DNA of 64,000 nucleotides from JBLMZI01 sp050258755 (GCA_050258755.1 JBLMZI010000006.1:62001-126000), one strand, 5' to 3'; shown: positions 50,961-60,510, counted from the stretch's first letter. Notes: generated by a model not told the origin, from the letters alone. Translations and numbers: made by a program.

Positions 50961-51283
50961 GCCGCAAATCTCCTCCCATTTTTCTTCTCTCATTTCCAAC
51001 CAAAGTACTGGTTATATTCTATCAAATTGATCCCGTTGCAGAATGCTTTTATCGCGAACCAGCAAAGCAAAGACCCCTTCCGTTTCCGGTCCGGAAGGGG
51101 CCTTTTGGGGCACTTTACGGGTTGGGTAAAGTGCATTTGACGGCGCGCGCCAAGGGAACGTTCGGCGGCGCGCCTGATGAGGGAAGGGACAACACGCAGG
51201 AAAGTTGTCGCTTTCAAAAACGATTTACTTCGGGTCACGGCGGCGGTGCCGTTCAACCGACAAGCCTTTTTAGGCCCTTCTTC
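50961..51283. other. Intergenic region with three consecutive hairpins
   Basis: About 323 bases without a gene. It holds a GC-rich hairpin (51072-51102, a likely terminator of the acetate-transporter gene), a perfect 9-bp inverted repeat (51110-51118 with 51126-51134) and a GGCGCGC-rich repeat pair (51142-51174). Confidence 0.65.
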
Positions 51284-51913
51284 CTATTTCGCCCAGGGTC
51301 CGAAGGGCTTACCCACCGGCAGTACCATCGCGCCGGTATGCTGGTTCAGCACATTTGCCGCCGAACCATAGAATGCCAGGATTGAAATGATCAGTTCCGA
51401 ATAAGCTGCGAGCTTGTGCCACGATTCCCCGCCGCAAAGATTGTTCATAAACAGGCCGAGGAAAAGCAAATCGATAAAGAAGAAAATCCAGAACAGCACC
51501 TTGTTTGTACTCATCGCGCCAACGGTCATATATACGGTAAAGATGAAGTAGCCTAAAAATGCTACGCCGAGCTGACGGATATCAGCGGTTTCCAGAAAGA
51601 CCTTTCCAAAAACGCCCATCTTCAGCATCCAGGTCATCGCGACGCCGAACCAGAACAGCCCGTAGCCAAAAAATGCGGTGCCGCCGAATACATTGTTGTG
51701 TTTAAAGTCATATGCGCCGGCGATGAATTGTGCCAAAGCACCCAGAAAAATGGCCCAGGGAAGGACATAGACGACGCTTCCCGCGTCACCGCCCGTGAGG
51801 CAAAGCTTTTGAGACGAAGCCACCAAAGTCACCATGGCCAATCCGAACAGTCCTAACGCCGAGGGATTCGCCACCACTTCCTGAAACTGCTGTGTATTGC
51901 CTTGACCGGACAT
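51284..51913 (-). CDS. satP: Acetate transporter, GPR1/FUN34/SatP family
   Basis: A 209-aa protein with six membrane spans and the family motif NPSALGLFGLAMVTL. Later segments FGGTAFFGYGLFWFGVAM and AAYSELIISILAFYGSAANV are typical. SatP proteins move acetate/succinate with protons or as channels. AGGAGGC lies a few bases before the ATG. It stands alone. It fits a metabolism producing or using acetate. Confidence 0.95.
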   Translation of the reverse strand: MSGQGNTQQFQEVVANPSALGLFGLAMVTLVASSQKLCLTGGDAGSVVYVLPWAIFLGALAQFIAGAYDFKHNNVFGGTAFFGYGLFWFGVAMTWMLKMGVFGKVFLETADIRQLGVAFLGYFIFTVYMTVGAMSTNKVLFWIFFFIDLLFLGLFMNNLCGGESWHKLAAYSELIISILAFYGSAANVLNQHTGAMVLPVGKPFGPWAK

Positions 51914-52226
51914 GTTTCGCCTCCTTATGATTGAAAATAATCACGAAAGCTTTTTGATTCGGCCTTCTTCAGCCCCCAACCGCCGGATCCCGAAGTATTC
52001 ACTACCCTCATTATCAAAAGCTGGATTTACAGAGTCAACGAAAGCGGACGATTTGGACGGTTTCAGGGTGCAGATCGCCGAAAAGTGCGGTTAAACCGTT
52101 TTCCATATATCTCCTGCTGGTTTCGCTTCAGCAGGAGAACAAACTTTCAGGGCGAAGTGTAAAATGGACCGTTTTAATCCACTCTGTTCACAGCCGGCAT
52201 TATACGAAGGGAATGACGTTATCAAT
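51914..52226. other. Intergenic region before the MFS gene
   Basis: About 313 bases with no gene. It contains a perfect 10-bp inverted repeat (TCTCCTGCTG, loop of 9, complement) near 52109-52137, about 90 bases before the MFS start. It could be an operator or an mRNA hairpin; there is no T-run. Confidence 0.5.
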
Positions 52227-53807
52227 ATGGAGAACAAGTCGCTTCAAAACCGGGTCTTGATGATTACAACCCTTACCGCGTTTCTCACACCCTTCATTGG
52301 GAACGCGATCAACCTCGCGATTCCTGCGATTGGCCGGGATCTGCACGGGACGGTTATCCTTTTGAACTGGATTGTGACAGCTTTTCTGCTGCTTTCCGCG
52401 GCCTTTCTCCTGCCTTTTGGCCGGTTAGCGGATTTATACGGCCGTAAACGAATCTTTATGCCGGGGCTGATCCTTTTCTCCGCGGCTACGCTGCTGTGCG
52501 GCGTGGCCGGAAATATGGTGCATCTGCTGCTGTACCGCATCATCCAGGGGGTTGGCGCGGCCATGATGTTTTCCACGTCGGTTCCTATAATGGTGTCGGT
52601 CTTTCCGCCCACCGAACGCGGCCGTGTGCTTGGAATCAACGCCGCCGCCGTCTATGTCGGTTTGTCGGCTGGTCCTGTGGTCGGCGGGTTTCTGACCGGC
52701 GCTATTGGCTGGCGCAGTATCTTTTGGCTGGTCGGGATCTTGGGGGTGCTGGTCGCCGCCGCCGCATACTACTGCCTGCCGGAGGATAAACAGCAACCGG
52801 GGCTGGCATGGTCTTCGCCGGCAGTCAATCTGCTCGTGTTCCTTTCGGCATGTTCGTTAGCTGTCGGGAGTGTCCTTCTCATGGTCAGTACCGCGGCCTG
52901 GTATCCCTTCTGGCTGGTTGGCGCGGGATTGCTCGGCCTGATCGTGTTCGCGGTTTACGAGTACCAGCCGGGCCGGAGCACAGAACGCTTCGACCTGCTC
53001 GGCGCGCTGCTGGTCGTGTTTCCGCTTTGTTACCTGATTTACGGGACGTCCAGCCTGACCACCAGCTCAGTCGGGCCGTATTCTGCCGTCATCGGATTGG
53101 TCGGGCTGGTTCTGTTCGGCATTCACGAGTACCGTTTTGCGCATCCCCTGCTCGATGTAGCCGTGCTGGTGAAAAACCGGCCGTTCGCCTTTGCCAACCT
53201 GTCAGGCTTAATCAACTACAGCGCAACCTTTTCGACCGGTCTGCTGTTGTCGTATTACCTTCAAATCGTGCGCGGGATGCCCGCTGCCGCGGCGGGAAGC
53301 CTGCTGCTGGTTTCACCGGTGGTTCAGGCGGTTCTCTCCCCGATCGCAGGCCGGATGTCGGATCGCTTCCAGCCCCGTCTGGTGGCCGGTCTCGGCATGA
53401 CCCTGACCACCTTCGGTCTGGGGATTCTGTCCACCTTAGCGGCTGCAACACCGATCTGGGTCATTATCGGCGGACTGATTTCCCTTGGCATCGGCTTCGC
53501 CCTGTTCGCAAGCCCCAATACCAACACGGTGATGAGTTCCGTCGAAAAACGCCAATACGGCGTGGCTTCCTCCACCCTGAGCACGATGAGGCTGGTCGGC
53601 CAGGCCCTGAGCATGGCCGTTGTCGCGTTTATCTTCGCGGCGGATCATGTCGGGCGCGGGCACCTTTCGGCGGCCCTGGCTCCCGAAATGCTGGCCGCGG
53701 TAAAGACCGGCTACATGGTTTTCTCCGGGTTATGTGTGCTGGGCATTCTGGTCACGTTTGCCCAGGGGGAGATTCAGCGCGGCGAAGGCAAGCCGCGGAA
53801 AGCATAG
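52227..53807 (+). CDS. MFS drug efflux pump, DHA2 (14-span, EmrB/QacA) type
   Basis: A 526-aa transporter from ATG at 52227 (MENKSLQNRVLMITTLTAFL); the frame stays open to 52164 but without a ribosome-binding site. About 14 membrane spans. Motif A is GRLADLYGRKRIF, and the motif C-type antiporter segment is AAVYVGLSAGPVVGGFLTGA. DHA2 proteins export drugs or metabolites by proton antiport. The inverted repeat upstream may be a regulator site, but no TetR- or MarR-type gene is adjacent. Substrate unknown. Confidence 0.92.
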   Translation: MENKSLQNRVLMITTLTAFLTPFIGNAINLAIPAIGRDLHGTVILLNWIVTAFLLLSAAFLLPFGRLADLYGRKRIFMPGLILFSAATLLCGVAGNMVHLLLYRIIQGVGAAMMFSTSVPIMVSVFPPTERGRVLGINAAAVYVGLSAGPVVGGFLTGAIGWRSIFWLVGILGVLVAAAAYYCLPEDKQQPGLAWSSPAVNLLVFLSACSLAVGSVLLMVSTAAWYPFWLVGAGLLGLIVFAVYEYQPGRSTERFDLLGALLVVFPLCYLIYGTSSLTTSSVGPYSAVIGLVGLVLFGIHEYRFAHPLLDVAVLVKNRPFAFANLSGLINYSATFSTGLLLSYYLQIVRGMPAAAAGSLLLVSPVVQAVLSPIAGRMSDRFQPRLVAGLGMTLTTFGLGILSTLAAATPIWVIIGGLISLGIGFALFASPNTNTVMSSVEKRQYGVASSTLSTMRLVGQALSMAVVAFIFAADHVGRGHLSAALAPEMLAAVKTGYMVFSGLCVLGILVTFAQGEIQRGEGKPRKA

Positions 53808-53956
53808 GCCCCGGCTCAGTTATCGCCCGGTCTTACGACAGGCATCCGAAGCCAAATCTGAACAGCATTCCGATAAGGGCATCGGGTATAATATAACCAG
53901 CGTAAGAGAGCGCTTGATGGTGACCCGGCTTATCATGCGGGAAGGGGAGGATGCGT

Positions 53957-54697
53957 GTGGAGAGCAGTACCGGTATCGAAAAACCGAAAGAGCAGGTTCA
54001 GCAGCCCCCGATTCGTGTCCTGGTCGATGAAAAAGAGATTCATTTCTTTGAACAAATCCCATACTTCAGGGAGGAAGTCCTGTATTTGCCGCTGCGCGCC
54101 ATTGCGAGCGCGCTCGGAATTAAGATTGCCTGGAATTACCTGACCAGCACCGCCACCATGGTCATCGGCGACCGAAAGGTTCGGGTCAAAATCGGTGCGA
54201 CCGAAGCAACGGTCAACGGGAAGCACGTACCGCTGGAATCGAAAACCGTGGTCAAAGCCAAACGCATGATGGTGCCGCTCAGCTTTTTCCGTGATGTCAT
54301 GGGTCTGGAGCATGCAGAATGGATGGTCCTGACCCGGACCGTGGTACTGACTTACAAGGGCGAATACCACAACACCTATAAATACAAAAAGTACACCTTG
54401 CCGAAGCAGCCCACACTGTTCAGTGTTGAGTTTCCCTTTCACGATGAGTCGGGGGTCGAGTTCGACGCCTATCTGAGCCTGAATGACATGGTCGACGAAC
54501 AGTATTATGAGCTTTTCATGATTCTGGACAGCAAATTCGGCGCTGATGTGGCCAAAGACGTGCTTGCCTATGTTCGTATGAAAAAAGAGGAACTGGACGA
54601 ATTGCACTCGGAACTCTTCAAAACCGATACCCCACATACGATTTACGTGGATTCACCGGCTCACGACCACCGAATCTACGTTTCTGTCCAGCGATAA
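53957..54697 (+). CDS. Copper amine oxidase N-terminal-like (stalk) domain protein
   Basis: About 246 residues from GTG at 53957; the ATG at 53951 touches the GGGGAGG site. Residues 20-140 show the CuAO_N repeat pattern: IRVLVDEKEIHFFEQIPYFR, then YLPLRAIASALGIKIAWNY, VKIGATEATVNGKHVPLES and MMVPLSFFRDVMGL. Unlike most such proteins there is no signal peptide, so location is unclear. The C-terminal ~100 residues (Tyr/Glu/Asp-rich) are unrecognised. A strong terminator follows. Confidence 0.82.
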   Translation: MESSTGIEKPKEQVQQPPIRVLVDEKEIHFFEQIPYFREEVLYLPLRAIASALGIKIAWNYLTSTATMVIGDRKVRVKIGATEATVNGKHVPLESKTVVKAKRMMVPLSFFRDVMGLEHAEWMVLTRTVVLTYKGEYHNTYKYKKYTLPKQPTLFSVEFPFHDESGVEFDAYLSLNDMVDEQYYELFMILDSKFGADVAKDVLAYVRMKKEELDELHSELFKTDTPHTIYVDSPAHDHRIYVSVQR

Positions 54698-54707
54698 TCC
54701 GTCAATC

Positions 54708-54758
54708 AAAAAGCGGTTTCTGAAGCGCCTATCCCTGGCGCCCGGAAACCGCTTTTTA
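54708..54758. terminator. Bidirectional terminator
   Basis: 13-bp outer stem (54708-54720 with 54745-54757) plus inner GCGCC/GGCGC pair, with A- and T-runs. It ends both the CuAO_N-like gene and the cobalamin operon. Confidence 0.93.
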
Positions 54759-55505
54759 TATCCCCGCCAGGAGCTCCTCAACGGATTGAACCGCGTCCGG
54801 GTATGCGATAACCGGCCGTTCAATCAACACTGCCGTGATGCCGGCCATCCGTGCCGCTTCCAGTTTCGTGCCCGTACCGCCAGATTCCCCGCTCTCCTTG
54901 GTCACCAACACCGAAATCCCGTATTCCCTGATCAATGCCAGGTTAAATTCAATGCTGCGAACCCCATGCACTGCAATGATGTCTCCGGGCGCAAATCCGG
55001 CCTCGGTGCATTTCGCGAGGGAGTCTGCCGCCGGCAGAACCCGGGCAAGCAGCCGCCGGTTCGGCGAGCGTACAGCAGTGAACCGGGTTAGCTCGTTTAC
55101 ACCGATCGCAAGCAAAATCGTACCTGAGCAGCTTATCAATTCGGCTGCGGCCGCTTCCACCCCTTCCGCACGAATAAGCCCGGGCCACGGTGAAAAGATG
55201 CCCTTGGCCCGTTCCAGCCGCCGATAGCGCACGCCAAGGTTACGGCATACGGAAATCGCCGTTTGGCTGATCACCTCGGCGAATGGGTGGGTACAGTCCA
55301 ACACAGTATCAATCGCTTTCGAGCCTATCAAGGCCTTCAGGCTGGATTCGCTCAGTTGGCCGCAGCGCAGCCGTTCCGGGCTTTCCGCCTCCATCTGGGC
55401 GAGTCCGGTTCCGGTGGCCACGCTGATTAGATAATCTCGCCGGGCTTCGCGAAGCGCTGCGGCGGTTTGCCGCGCTTCGACGGTGCCGCCCAGAACCAGG
55501 ATCAC
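54756..55505 (-). CDS. cbiJ: Cobalt-precorrin-6A reductase
   Basis: A 249-aa CbiJ/CobK family enzyme that reduces cobalt-precorrin-6A. The start MILVLGGTVEARQTAAALRE is typical, and later pieces are DTVLDCTHPFAEVISQTAIS and RYRRLERAKG. GTG start overlaps the cbiH stop by 4 nt. Last gene of the cobalamin operon, just before the terminator. Confidence 0.93.
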   Translation of the reverse strand: MILVLGGTVEARQTAAALREARRDYLISVATGTGLAQMEAESPERLRCGQLSESSLKALIGSKAIDTVLDCTHPFAEVISQTAISVCRNLGVRYRRLERAKGIFSPWPGLIRAEGVEAAAAELISCSGTILLAIGVNELTRFTAVRSPNRRLLARVLPAADSLAKCTEAGFAPGDIIAVHGVRSIEFNLALIREYGISVLVTKESGESGGTGTKLEAARMAGITAVLIERPVIAYPDAVQSVEELLAGI

Positions 55506-56242
55506 AGCACATACCCCCTCGGGGTGACCATTCGCCCGTTGACGATCCGGGTTGCTTGGCAGCCGATGATGACGACCGTCGACATATCGATAGCGTGGTT
55601 GAGCAGATCGTCCAATCGGGTAACCACAGCCGCTTGATCCGTCTGGCCGGCCTGGCGCACAATCCCCGCCGGCGTTGAACCAGGCCGGGATTGTCTGATA
55701 ATCTCGCAGGTCCGCTCAATTTGACGGGTCCGGCCTTTACTTTTCGGATTGTACAGACAGATAACGAGGTCCGCCTCGGCGGCATGCCGCAATCGATCTT
55801 CAATCACGTTCCACGGGGTCAGCAGATCCGACAAACTGAGCACCGCAAAATCGTTCATCAGCGGTGCCCCCAGCGCGGCCGCGCCGATCAGCGCCGCGCT
55901 GATCCCGGGAATGATCCGAATCGGCGCGGGATTGCCCGCTTGCTCCCCTATTTCCAGCATTAAGCCGGCCATACCGTACACCCCGGGGTCCCCGCTGCTG
56001 ACCAGCGCGACCCGCTTTCCTTCAGCCGCCAGCCGCAGTGCTTCCCGGCAGCGTTCGGTTTCGCCGCCCATGCCCGATGCCGAAGCGTTTTTACCCGGCG
56101 CCATCCGCAAAGCCTGGTCCACATACTTTTCGTAGCCCACCACGATGTCGCATTCCAGCAGCGCGCTCAGCGCTTCCCCCGTCATGGTGTCCAGGGTCCC
56201 GGCCCCCAGCCCGATGACATTGATACAGCCCTGCGTTTCCAT
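55502..56242 (-). CDS. cbiH: Cobalt-precorrin-3 C17-methyltransferase
   Basis: A 246-aa SAM-dependent uroporphyrinogen-methylase-fold enzyme (CbiH/CobJ). Motifs: INVIGLGAGTLDTMTGEALS, VALVSSGDPGVYGMAGLMLE and DLVICLYNPKSKGRTRQIER. It catalyses ring contraction and C17 methylation in the anaerobic route. Downstream of cbiG, overlapping cbiJ by 4 nt. Confidence 0.95.
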   Translation of the reverse strand: METQGCINVIGLGAGTLDTMTGEALSALLECDIVVGYEKYVDQALRMAPGKNASASGMGGETERCREALRLAAEGKRVALVSSGDPGVYGMAGLMLEIGEQAGNPAPIRIIPGISAALIGAAALGAPLMNDFAVLSLSDLLTPWNVIEDRLRHAAEADLVICLYNPKSKGRTRQIERTCEIIRQSRPGSTPAGIVRQAGQTDQAAVVTRLDDLLNHAIDMSTVVIIGCQATRIVNGRMVTPRGYVL

Positions 56243-56274
56243 GGATCGTACTCCTGACTTTCACAGTATTCTAA

Positions 56275-57345
56275 CTACCAGCGTGAACGGTCCTCATACA
56301 GGGCCACCGTAACACCCCGGTACTTCGTTTTGGACAAAATTCGGACCGGCTCCCGGCAGGCTAGCCAGGCCGCGGGTTCTGCTACCGCGCCGATCCCTGT
56401 GGTCCGGCGCACAAAATCCGAGTTTTCGAAGCGGTCTTCCACGGCAGCGATCGCTGCTTTTGAAAAAGCGGTCACGGGAAGCCCATGATTCGCAGCAGCT
56501 GACAGCAAGCCAGGCTCCCGGGCCTTGAAATCGGCAGTCGCAAGCGTAAACAGCGCCCGCGGCGAACATCCGGCCTCTGCCAGAGCTGCTGTCAAAGCAG
56601 TTTGCACCACTTGGGCTGAAACGTTTTTACGCAGCCCGATCCCGGCCACTCTGTTTTTCGGGCGAAGGGCGCACCACGGAACCGGGAGATTCGGCAGCGG
56701 TTCCCGCGCGGTGATCAAGGCGATGGCCTTTTCTTCAGGATCGATCTCCCACGCCGGACCAATCACATGCCGCCGGACCTGGGAAGGCCAGGCGACCAGG
56801 TCAAAAAGGCCGGGGTGATCGGCATAAATCCCGACCGTTTCACCATTGACCAGTGCAGACCCGACGCCCTTCCAGCCTGCGGTATTCACCAGTTCGCGTT
56901 CGTATTCGGCCGCCAGCGCATCCAGCGCGGTCAATCCGCGCCGGTCGGTGGCCGTGGTAATCACCGGGGTCGCGCCCAGAATGCCGCCAATGCGCTCTGC
57001 CAGGCGGTTGGCCCCGCCGGTATGTCCCGATAACAGGCTGATGGCAAAGTCGCCGGCCTCATCCACCACCACAACCGCCGGATCCCTGTACTTGCCGGCC
57101 AGCCGGGGGGCAATAGCGCGCACCGCAATACCCGCCGCGCTGAGAAAGACCAGGGCATCGGCGGTCTCGAACAGATCGCGGACCGTTTCCCCCAGCCCCG
57201 GTTGGAAGGCCGTTTCCGACGGTGAGTCGATCCAGCGTTCCGGGCCGTACACCCGGGTTTCGTCTCCCTGGCCACGCAAGCCCGCCGCTAACCCTCGGGC
57301 CCGCTGCAGCCCCGGTTCGGTGACCGCCAGCAGCGCGATCCTCAT
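56275..57345 (-). CDS. cbiG: Cobalt-precorrin-5A hydrolase
   Basis: A 356-aa CbiG that opens the delta-lactone and releases acetaldehyde. N-terminal region has FLSAAGIAVRAIAPRLAGKY and LSGHTGGANRLAERIGG; the C-terminal CobE-like part has AGIGLRKNVSAQVVQTALTA. Its ATG overlaps the cbiF stop by 4 nt. This gene marks the oxygen-independent pathway. Confidence 0.95.
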   Translation of the reverse strand: MRIALLAVTEPGLQRARGLAAGLRGQGDETRVYGPERWIDSPSETAFQPGLGETVRDLFETADALVFLSAAGIAVRAIAPRLAGKYRDPAVVVVDEAGDFAISLLSGHTGGANRLAERIGGILGATPVITTATDRRGLTALDALAAEYERELVNTAGWKGVGSALVNGETVGIYADHPGLFDLVAWPSQVRRHVIGPAWEIDPEEKAIALITAREPLPNLPVPWCALRPKNRVAGIGLRKNVSAQVVQTALTAALAEAGCSPRALFTLATADFKAREPGLLSAAANHGLPVTAFSKAAIAAVEDRFENSDFVRRTTGIGAVAEPAAWLACREPVRILSKTKYRGVTVALYEDRSRW

Positions 57346-58121
57346 TCCCCGTTGTCTCCTTTCGCGCCCCGGTATTCATGGGTAAAACCGGCACTGTACA
57401 AACAGGATGGTTCAAATTCCTCCCGCAGAAAATCACCCACAAAAATCAATGCGGTTTTCTCGATACCGGCCGCGCGCACCTGTTCAGCCAGATCAGCCAG
57501 AGTTCCTTGAACCACCTTTTGGTCAGGCCAGGTTGCTTTATACACAACCGCCGCCGGGGTGTCAGGGGGATAGCCGGTTAAAAGATCACGAACCGTTTCT
57601 TCCAGCAGTCCACTGCTTAAAAACAAGACCATTGACGCCCGGTGCCGGGCCAGATCGGCGATGCGCTGTCCCTCCGGAACCGGCGTTCGGCCAGCCTGCC
57701 GGGTCAAAATGACGGTCTGGGAGACCCCCGGCAGGGTTAATTCCCTTCCCAGTGCGGCCGCGGCCCCAAGAAAAGAGCTCACGCCCGGAACAATTTCATA
57801 GTCGATGCCCCGTTCAGCCAGGCGGGCAATCTGTTCCTGCATCGCGCCATAAATAGCCGGATCGCCGGTATGGACGCGCGCAACCAGGGCATTTTCCGCC
57901 ACCCCGGCTTCCATGACCGCAATCAACTGATCGAGTGTCATTTCGGCACTGTTATAAACCCTGGCCGCCGGTTTCCTGCCCGCCAGGACCGCCTCGTTGA
58001 CCAGCGATCCGGCCCAGATGATGATGTCGGCTTGATCAATCAGCCGTTTTCCCTTGCAGGTCAGGAGTTCCGGATCTCCCGGTCCGGCTCCGATAAAGAC
58101 GACCTTCCCCGCCATGGTCAT
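57342..58121 (-). CDS. cbiF: Cobalt-precorrin-4 C11-methyltransferase
   Basis: A 259-aa methylase (CbiF/CobM). Motifs: VVFIGAGPGDPELLTCKGKR, IIWAGSLVNEAVL, VARVHTGDPAIYGAMQEQIA and GVSSFLGAAAALGRELTLPG. Adds the C11 methyl from SAM. AAAGGG lies just before the ATG. Between cbiT and cbiG. Confidence 0.95.
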   Translation of the reverse strand: MTMAGKVVFIGAGPGDPELLTCKGKRLIDQADIIIWAGSLVNEAVLAGRKPAARVYNSAEMTLDQLIAVMEAGVAENALVARVHTGDPAIYGAMQEQIARLAERGIDYEIVPGVSSFLGAAAALGRELTLPGVSQTVILTRQAGRTPVPEGQRIADLARHRASMVLFLSSGLLEETVRDLLTGYPPDTPAAVVYKATWPDQKVVQGTLADLAEQVRAAGIEKTALIFVGDFLREEFEPSCLYSAGFTHEYRGAKGDNGE

Positions 58122-58139
58122 TGCACCCTTTCCTGTTCG

Positions 58140-58742
58140 TTATGGCTGGCGCCCGCTGATGACAAAAACCGGCGGGCTGCCGGTGAACATACTGTAATCG
58201 CCAGCTTCACGCAGTCCGGTTACCGTAATGCCAGCCGCATTGCGCTCTACAAAGCCGAGTTCTTTCAGCCCGGCTTGAACCTCCGCCAGGGTTTCCAGCG
58301 TGATGCAAACCGCGACCAACTGACCGTCCTGACGCAGCCGTTTGCGGGCCAGTTCCAGAATCGGGCGCATCGCGCCGCCGCTGCCGCCGATAAATATGCG
58401 GTCCGGATCAGGCAGTTCAGCCAGCACGGCCGGCGCCTCCCCCGGAACCACAGTCAGGTTATCCAGCGCAAACCGCTGCTGGTTTGCCATAATCAACTGC
58501 CGTGCATCCTCGCGCCGTTCGATGGCATAGACATGTCCCCCATAAGCTGTCAAGGCTGTTTCCACCGAAACCGAACCGGTTCCAGCGCCGATGTCCCAAA
58601 TGACACTGTCAGACCGCAGGCAAAGCCGGGCCAGAACCACAGCTCTGATCTCGGCGCGGGTCATCGGCACTTCTCCGCGGACGAACCGGTCGTCAGGAAT
58701 GCCGCCGGTAAGATAAGGCCAATGCTTTTGCTCAGTCCCCAA
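58140..58742 (-). CDS. cbiT: Cobalt-precorrin-6B C15-methyltransferase (decarboxylating)
   Basis: A 200-aa class I methyltransferase with SAM motif VIWDIGAGTGSVSVETALTA and start GGIPDDRFVRGEVPMTRAEI typical of CbiT. The start is TTG at 58742, overlapping the cbiE end by 11 nt, with only a weak ribosome-binding site, so it depends on coupling. It works with CbiE in C5/C15 methylation and decarboxylation; the two are fused (CobL) in other organisms. Confidence 0.94.
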   Translation of the reverse strand: MGTEQKHWPYLTGGIPDDRFVRGEVPMTRAEIRAVVLARLCLRSDSVIWDIGAGTGSVSVETALTAYGGHVYAIERREDARQLIMANQQRFALDNLTVVPGEAPAVLAELPDPDRIFIGGSGGAMRPILELARKRLRQDGQLVAVCITLETLAEVQAGLKELGFVERNAAGITVTGLREAGDYSMFTGSPPVFVISGRQP

Positions 58743-59352
58743 TCAGCATCACGCTCATTCCGTCAAAAGTCATCCCGGCGAGTTCAGCCAGGGATGCGGT
58801 CACGATTTGTTCCAGCGGCCAGGAAAGCCGGGAGCCTACCGTTCCGATGCCGTGGCAGCCGCGCCGCACCAGTTCGGCGGCGATTCGCTCTGGCGGCGAT
58901 TTCGGATCAGTTAGAATGGCAGCGGCTGAACCGCCTGGCGTGATTTCCTGAAGCACGTCCGCCAGGTCTCGCCCATGTGCGCTCAAGACCCGTATTCCCA
59001 GAGAAGATCTCCCCAAACGGCTGCAAAGATATTGAACCGAACTGATTCCCGGTTCGATCCGAACCGGAATATTCCCGGCAATCCGCCGAACGATCGGCAA
59101 AACGCTGTATACGCCGGGGTCGCCGGAAACCAGAATCCCGGCCGGATTCCCCCCGGTCTCCGCGACGGCTTGCCGGATGGTGCCCTCCAGATCGGTTGTC
59201 CAGGGAAACCGCCGGGCCGGTCCTTCTGAAAGCGCGTCCAGAAGCCGTTGGGCTCCGGCCAGCACGGCACATCCGGCCGCCGCCTTGCGCGCAGCGGGTG
59301 TGATATAGTCCGGATGCCCCGGTCCCATGCCGATCACCCTGATTTCAAGCAT
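58732..59352 (-). CDS. cbiE: Cobalt-precorrin-7 C5-methyltransferase
   Basis: A 206-aa methylase from ATG at 59352, six bases after GGGAGG (a start at 59382 lacks one). Motifs: IRVIGMGPGHPDYITPAARK, GILVSGDPGVYSVLPIVRRI and LGIRVLSAHGRDLADVL. Partner of CbiT. Confidence 0.94.
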   Translation of the reverse strand: MLEIRVIGMGPGHPDYITPAARKAAAGCAVLAGAQRLLDALSEGPARRFPWTTDLEGTIRQAVAETGGNPAGILVSGDPGVYSVLPIVRRIAGNIPVRIEPGISSVQYLCSRLGRSSLGIRVLSAHGRDLADVLQEITPGGSAAAILTDPKSPPERIAAELVRRGCHGIGTVGSRLSWPLEQIVTASLAELAGMTFDGMSVMLIGD

Positions 59353-59403
59353 TGATTTCCTCCCTATTGCTCGTAAAATCAAAACGCCCCATCATGAGGC
59401 CCT

Positions 59404-60510
59404 TTACTTCAGCGGCTCCTTCAGCCAGGCCCCGGCGGTTTGATCCACCGCCATCAAACCGGCCCCACGGCCGTAAATAGCAACCCCCACCCGGGTTTCG
59501 GCACGGGCCGCGGCTCGTCCCGCGGCCGCCTCAGTAAGCGATTCCCAGACCGTTTCAAGACCATTTTCGTTGATCACCTGAGCCGCGCCAGCGGTCGTTG
59601 CTGAAGCCAGGATCTGCTCGATCACCCCGGGCGATGCGCCAGCGCGGGCGGCATGAGCTGCCAGAATCTCCATCCGGGCATCCGCAACCCGGTTATGGGT
59701 CTGAAAAATCCCGCCGGCCAGCTTGACGATCTTACCCAGTTCACCAACGATCAGGATTTCCCGAAATCCCTCGTCCCGGCTTGCGTCCAGCGCAGCGCCA
59801 ACCAGATTGCTCATGATCACAATCCGGTCTTCCGGCAAACCCAGGGTACTGACCGCGAAACTCCGTCCCATTGCGCCCGGGACCAGAATCACCCGGTCAA
59901 AACCCGCCGCCTTTACCATATGAATCCCCAGGGCAATCGATTCCTCCAGCGCGGAAACCGACATCGGCTCCACAAGGCCGGTGGTTCCCAGAATCGAGAT
60001 GCCGCCGACAATACCCAATTCGGGATTGAAGGTCTTTTTGGCTCGTTCCTCCCCGCCGGGAACCTGAAGCCGGATTCGAACACCCGCATTCGGCGGAAGG
60101 ACCGCATTGACCGCATCCAGAATCATCGCCATGGGCACCGGATTAATCGCCGGTTCCCCCACCGGAACCGCCAGTCCCTGCCGGGTAACCCGACCGATTC
60201 CCTCCCCGGTTTCCAGGCGAATCCCGCTGCCCGTCAAGCGTTCGGCCGCAGCTTCGATGACCAGCCCGGTGGTTACATCCGGGTCGTCACCGCCATCTTT
60301 CACAATGCCGCAGTACCGGATATCTCCGTCGGTCCGGCTCACGACCGGCAAGGTCAAAGAGACGCCGTCCGGCGTTTCAAGGGTAACGGTTTCAGGCACT
60401 TCCCCAAACCAGCAGGCCAAAACGGCCGCTTTGGCCGCGGCCGCGGCACAGGTTCCGGTGGTAAATCCGCGTCTGAGCCATCGATTACCGATCCGCACCG
60501 GTTCAAGCAT
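59404..60510 (-). CDS. cbiD: Cobalt-precorrin-5B C1-methyltransferase
   Basis: A 368-aa CbiD from ATG at 60510, six bases after GGAGG; the frame is open further upstream but that part lies in cbiC. Motifs: LRRGFTTGTCAAAAAKAAVL, DGGDDPDVTTGLVIEAA, GISILGTTGLVEPMS and FAVSTLGLPEDRIVIMSN. CbiD is found only with the anaerobic route. Overlaps cbiC by 8 nt. Confidence 0.95.
   Translation of the reverse strand: MLEPVRIGNRWLRRGFTTGTCAAAAAKAAVLACWFGEVPETVTLETPDGVSLTLPVVSRTDGDIRYCGIVKDGGDDPDVTTGLVIEAAAERLTGSGIRLETGEGIGRVTRQGLAVPVGEPAINPVPMAMILDAVNAVLPPNAGVRIRLQVPGGEERAKKTFNPELGIVGGISILGTTGLVEPMSVSALEESIALGIHMVKAAGFDRVILVPGAMGRSFAVSTLGLPEDRIVIMSNLVGAALDASRDEGFREILIVGELGKIVKLAGGIFQTHNRVADARMEILAAHAARAGASPGVIEQILASATTAGAAQVINENGLETVWESLTEAAAGRAAARAETRVGVAIYGRGAGLMAVDQTAGAWLKEPLK

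Noticed and set aside
52808..53896. 362-codon plus-strand frame overlapping the MFS gene
   Set aside because: Out-of-frame reading of the same strand; no membrane spans or motif, while the other frame is a clean transporter.
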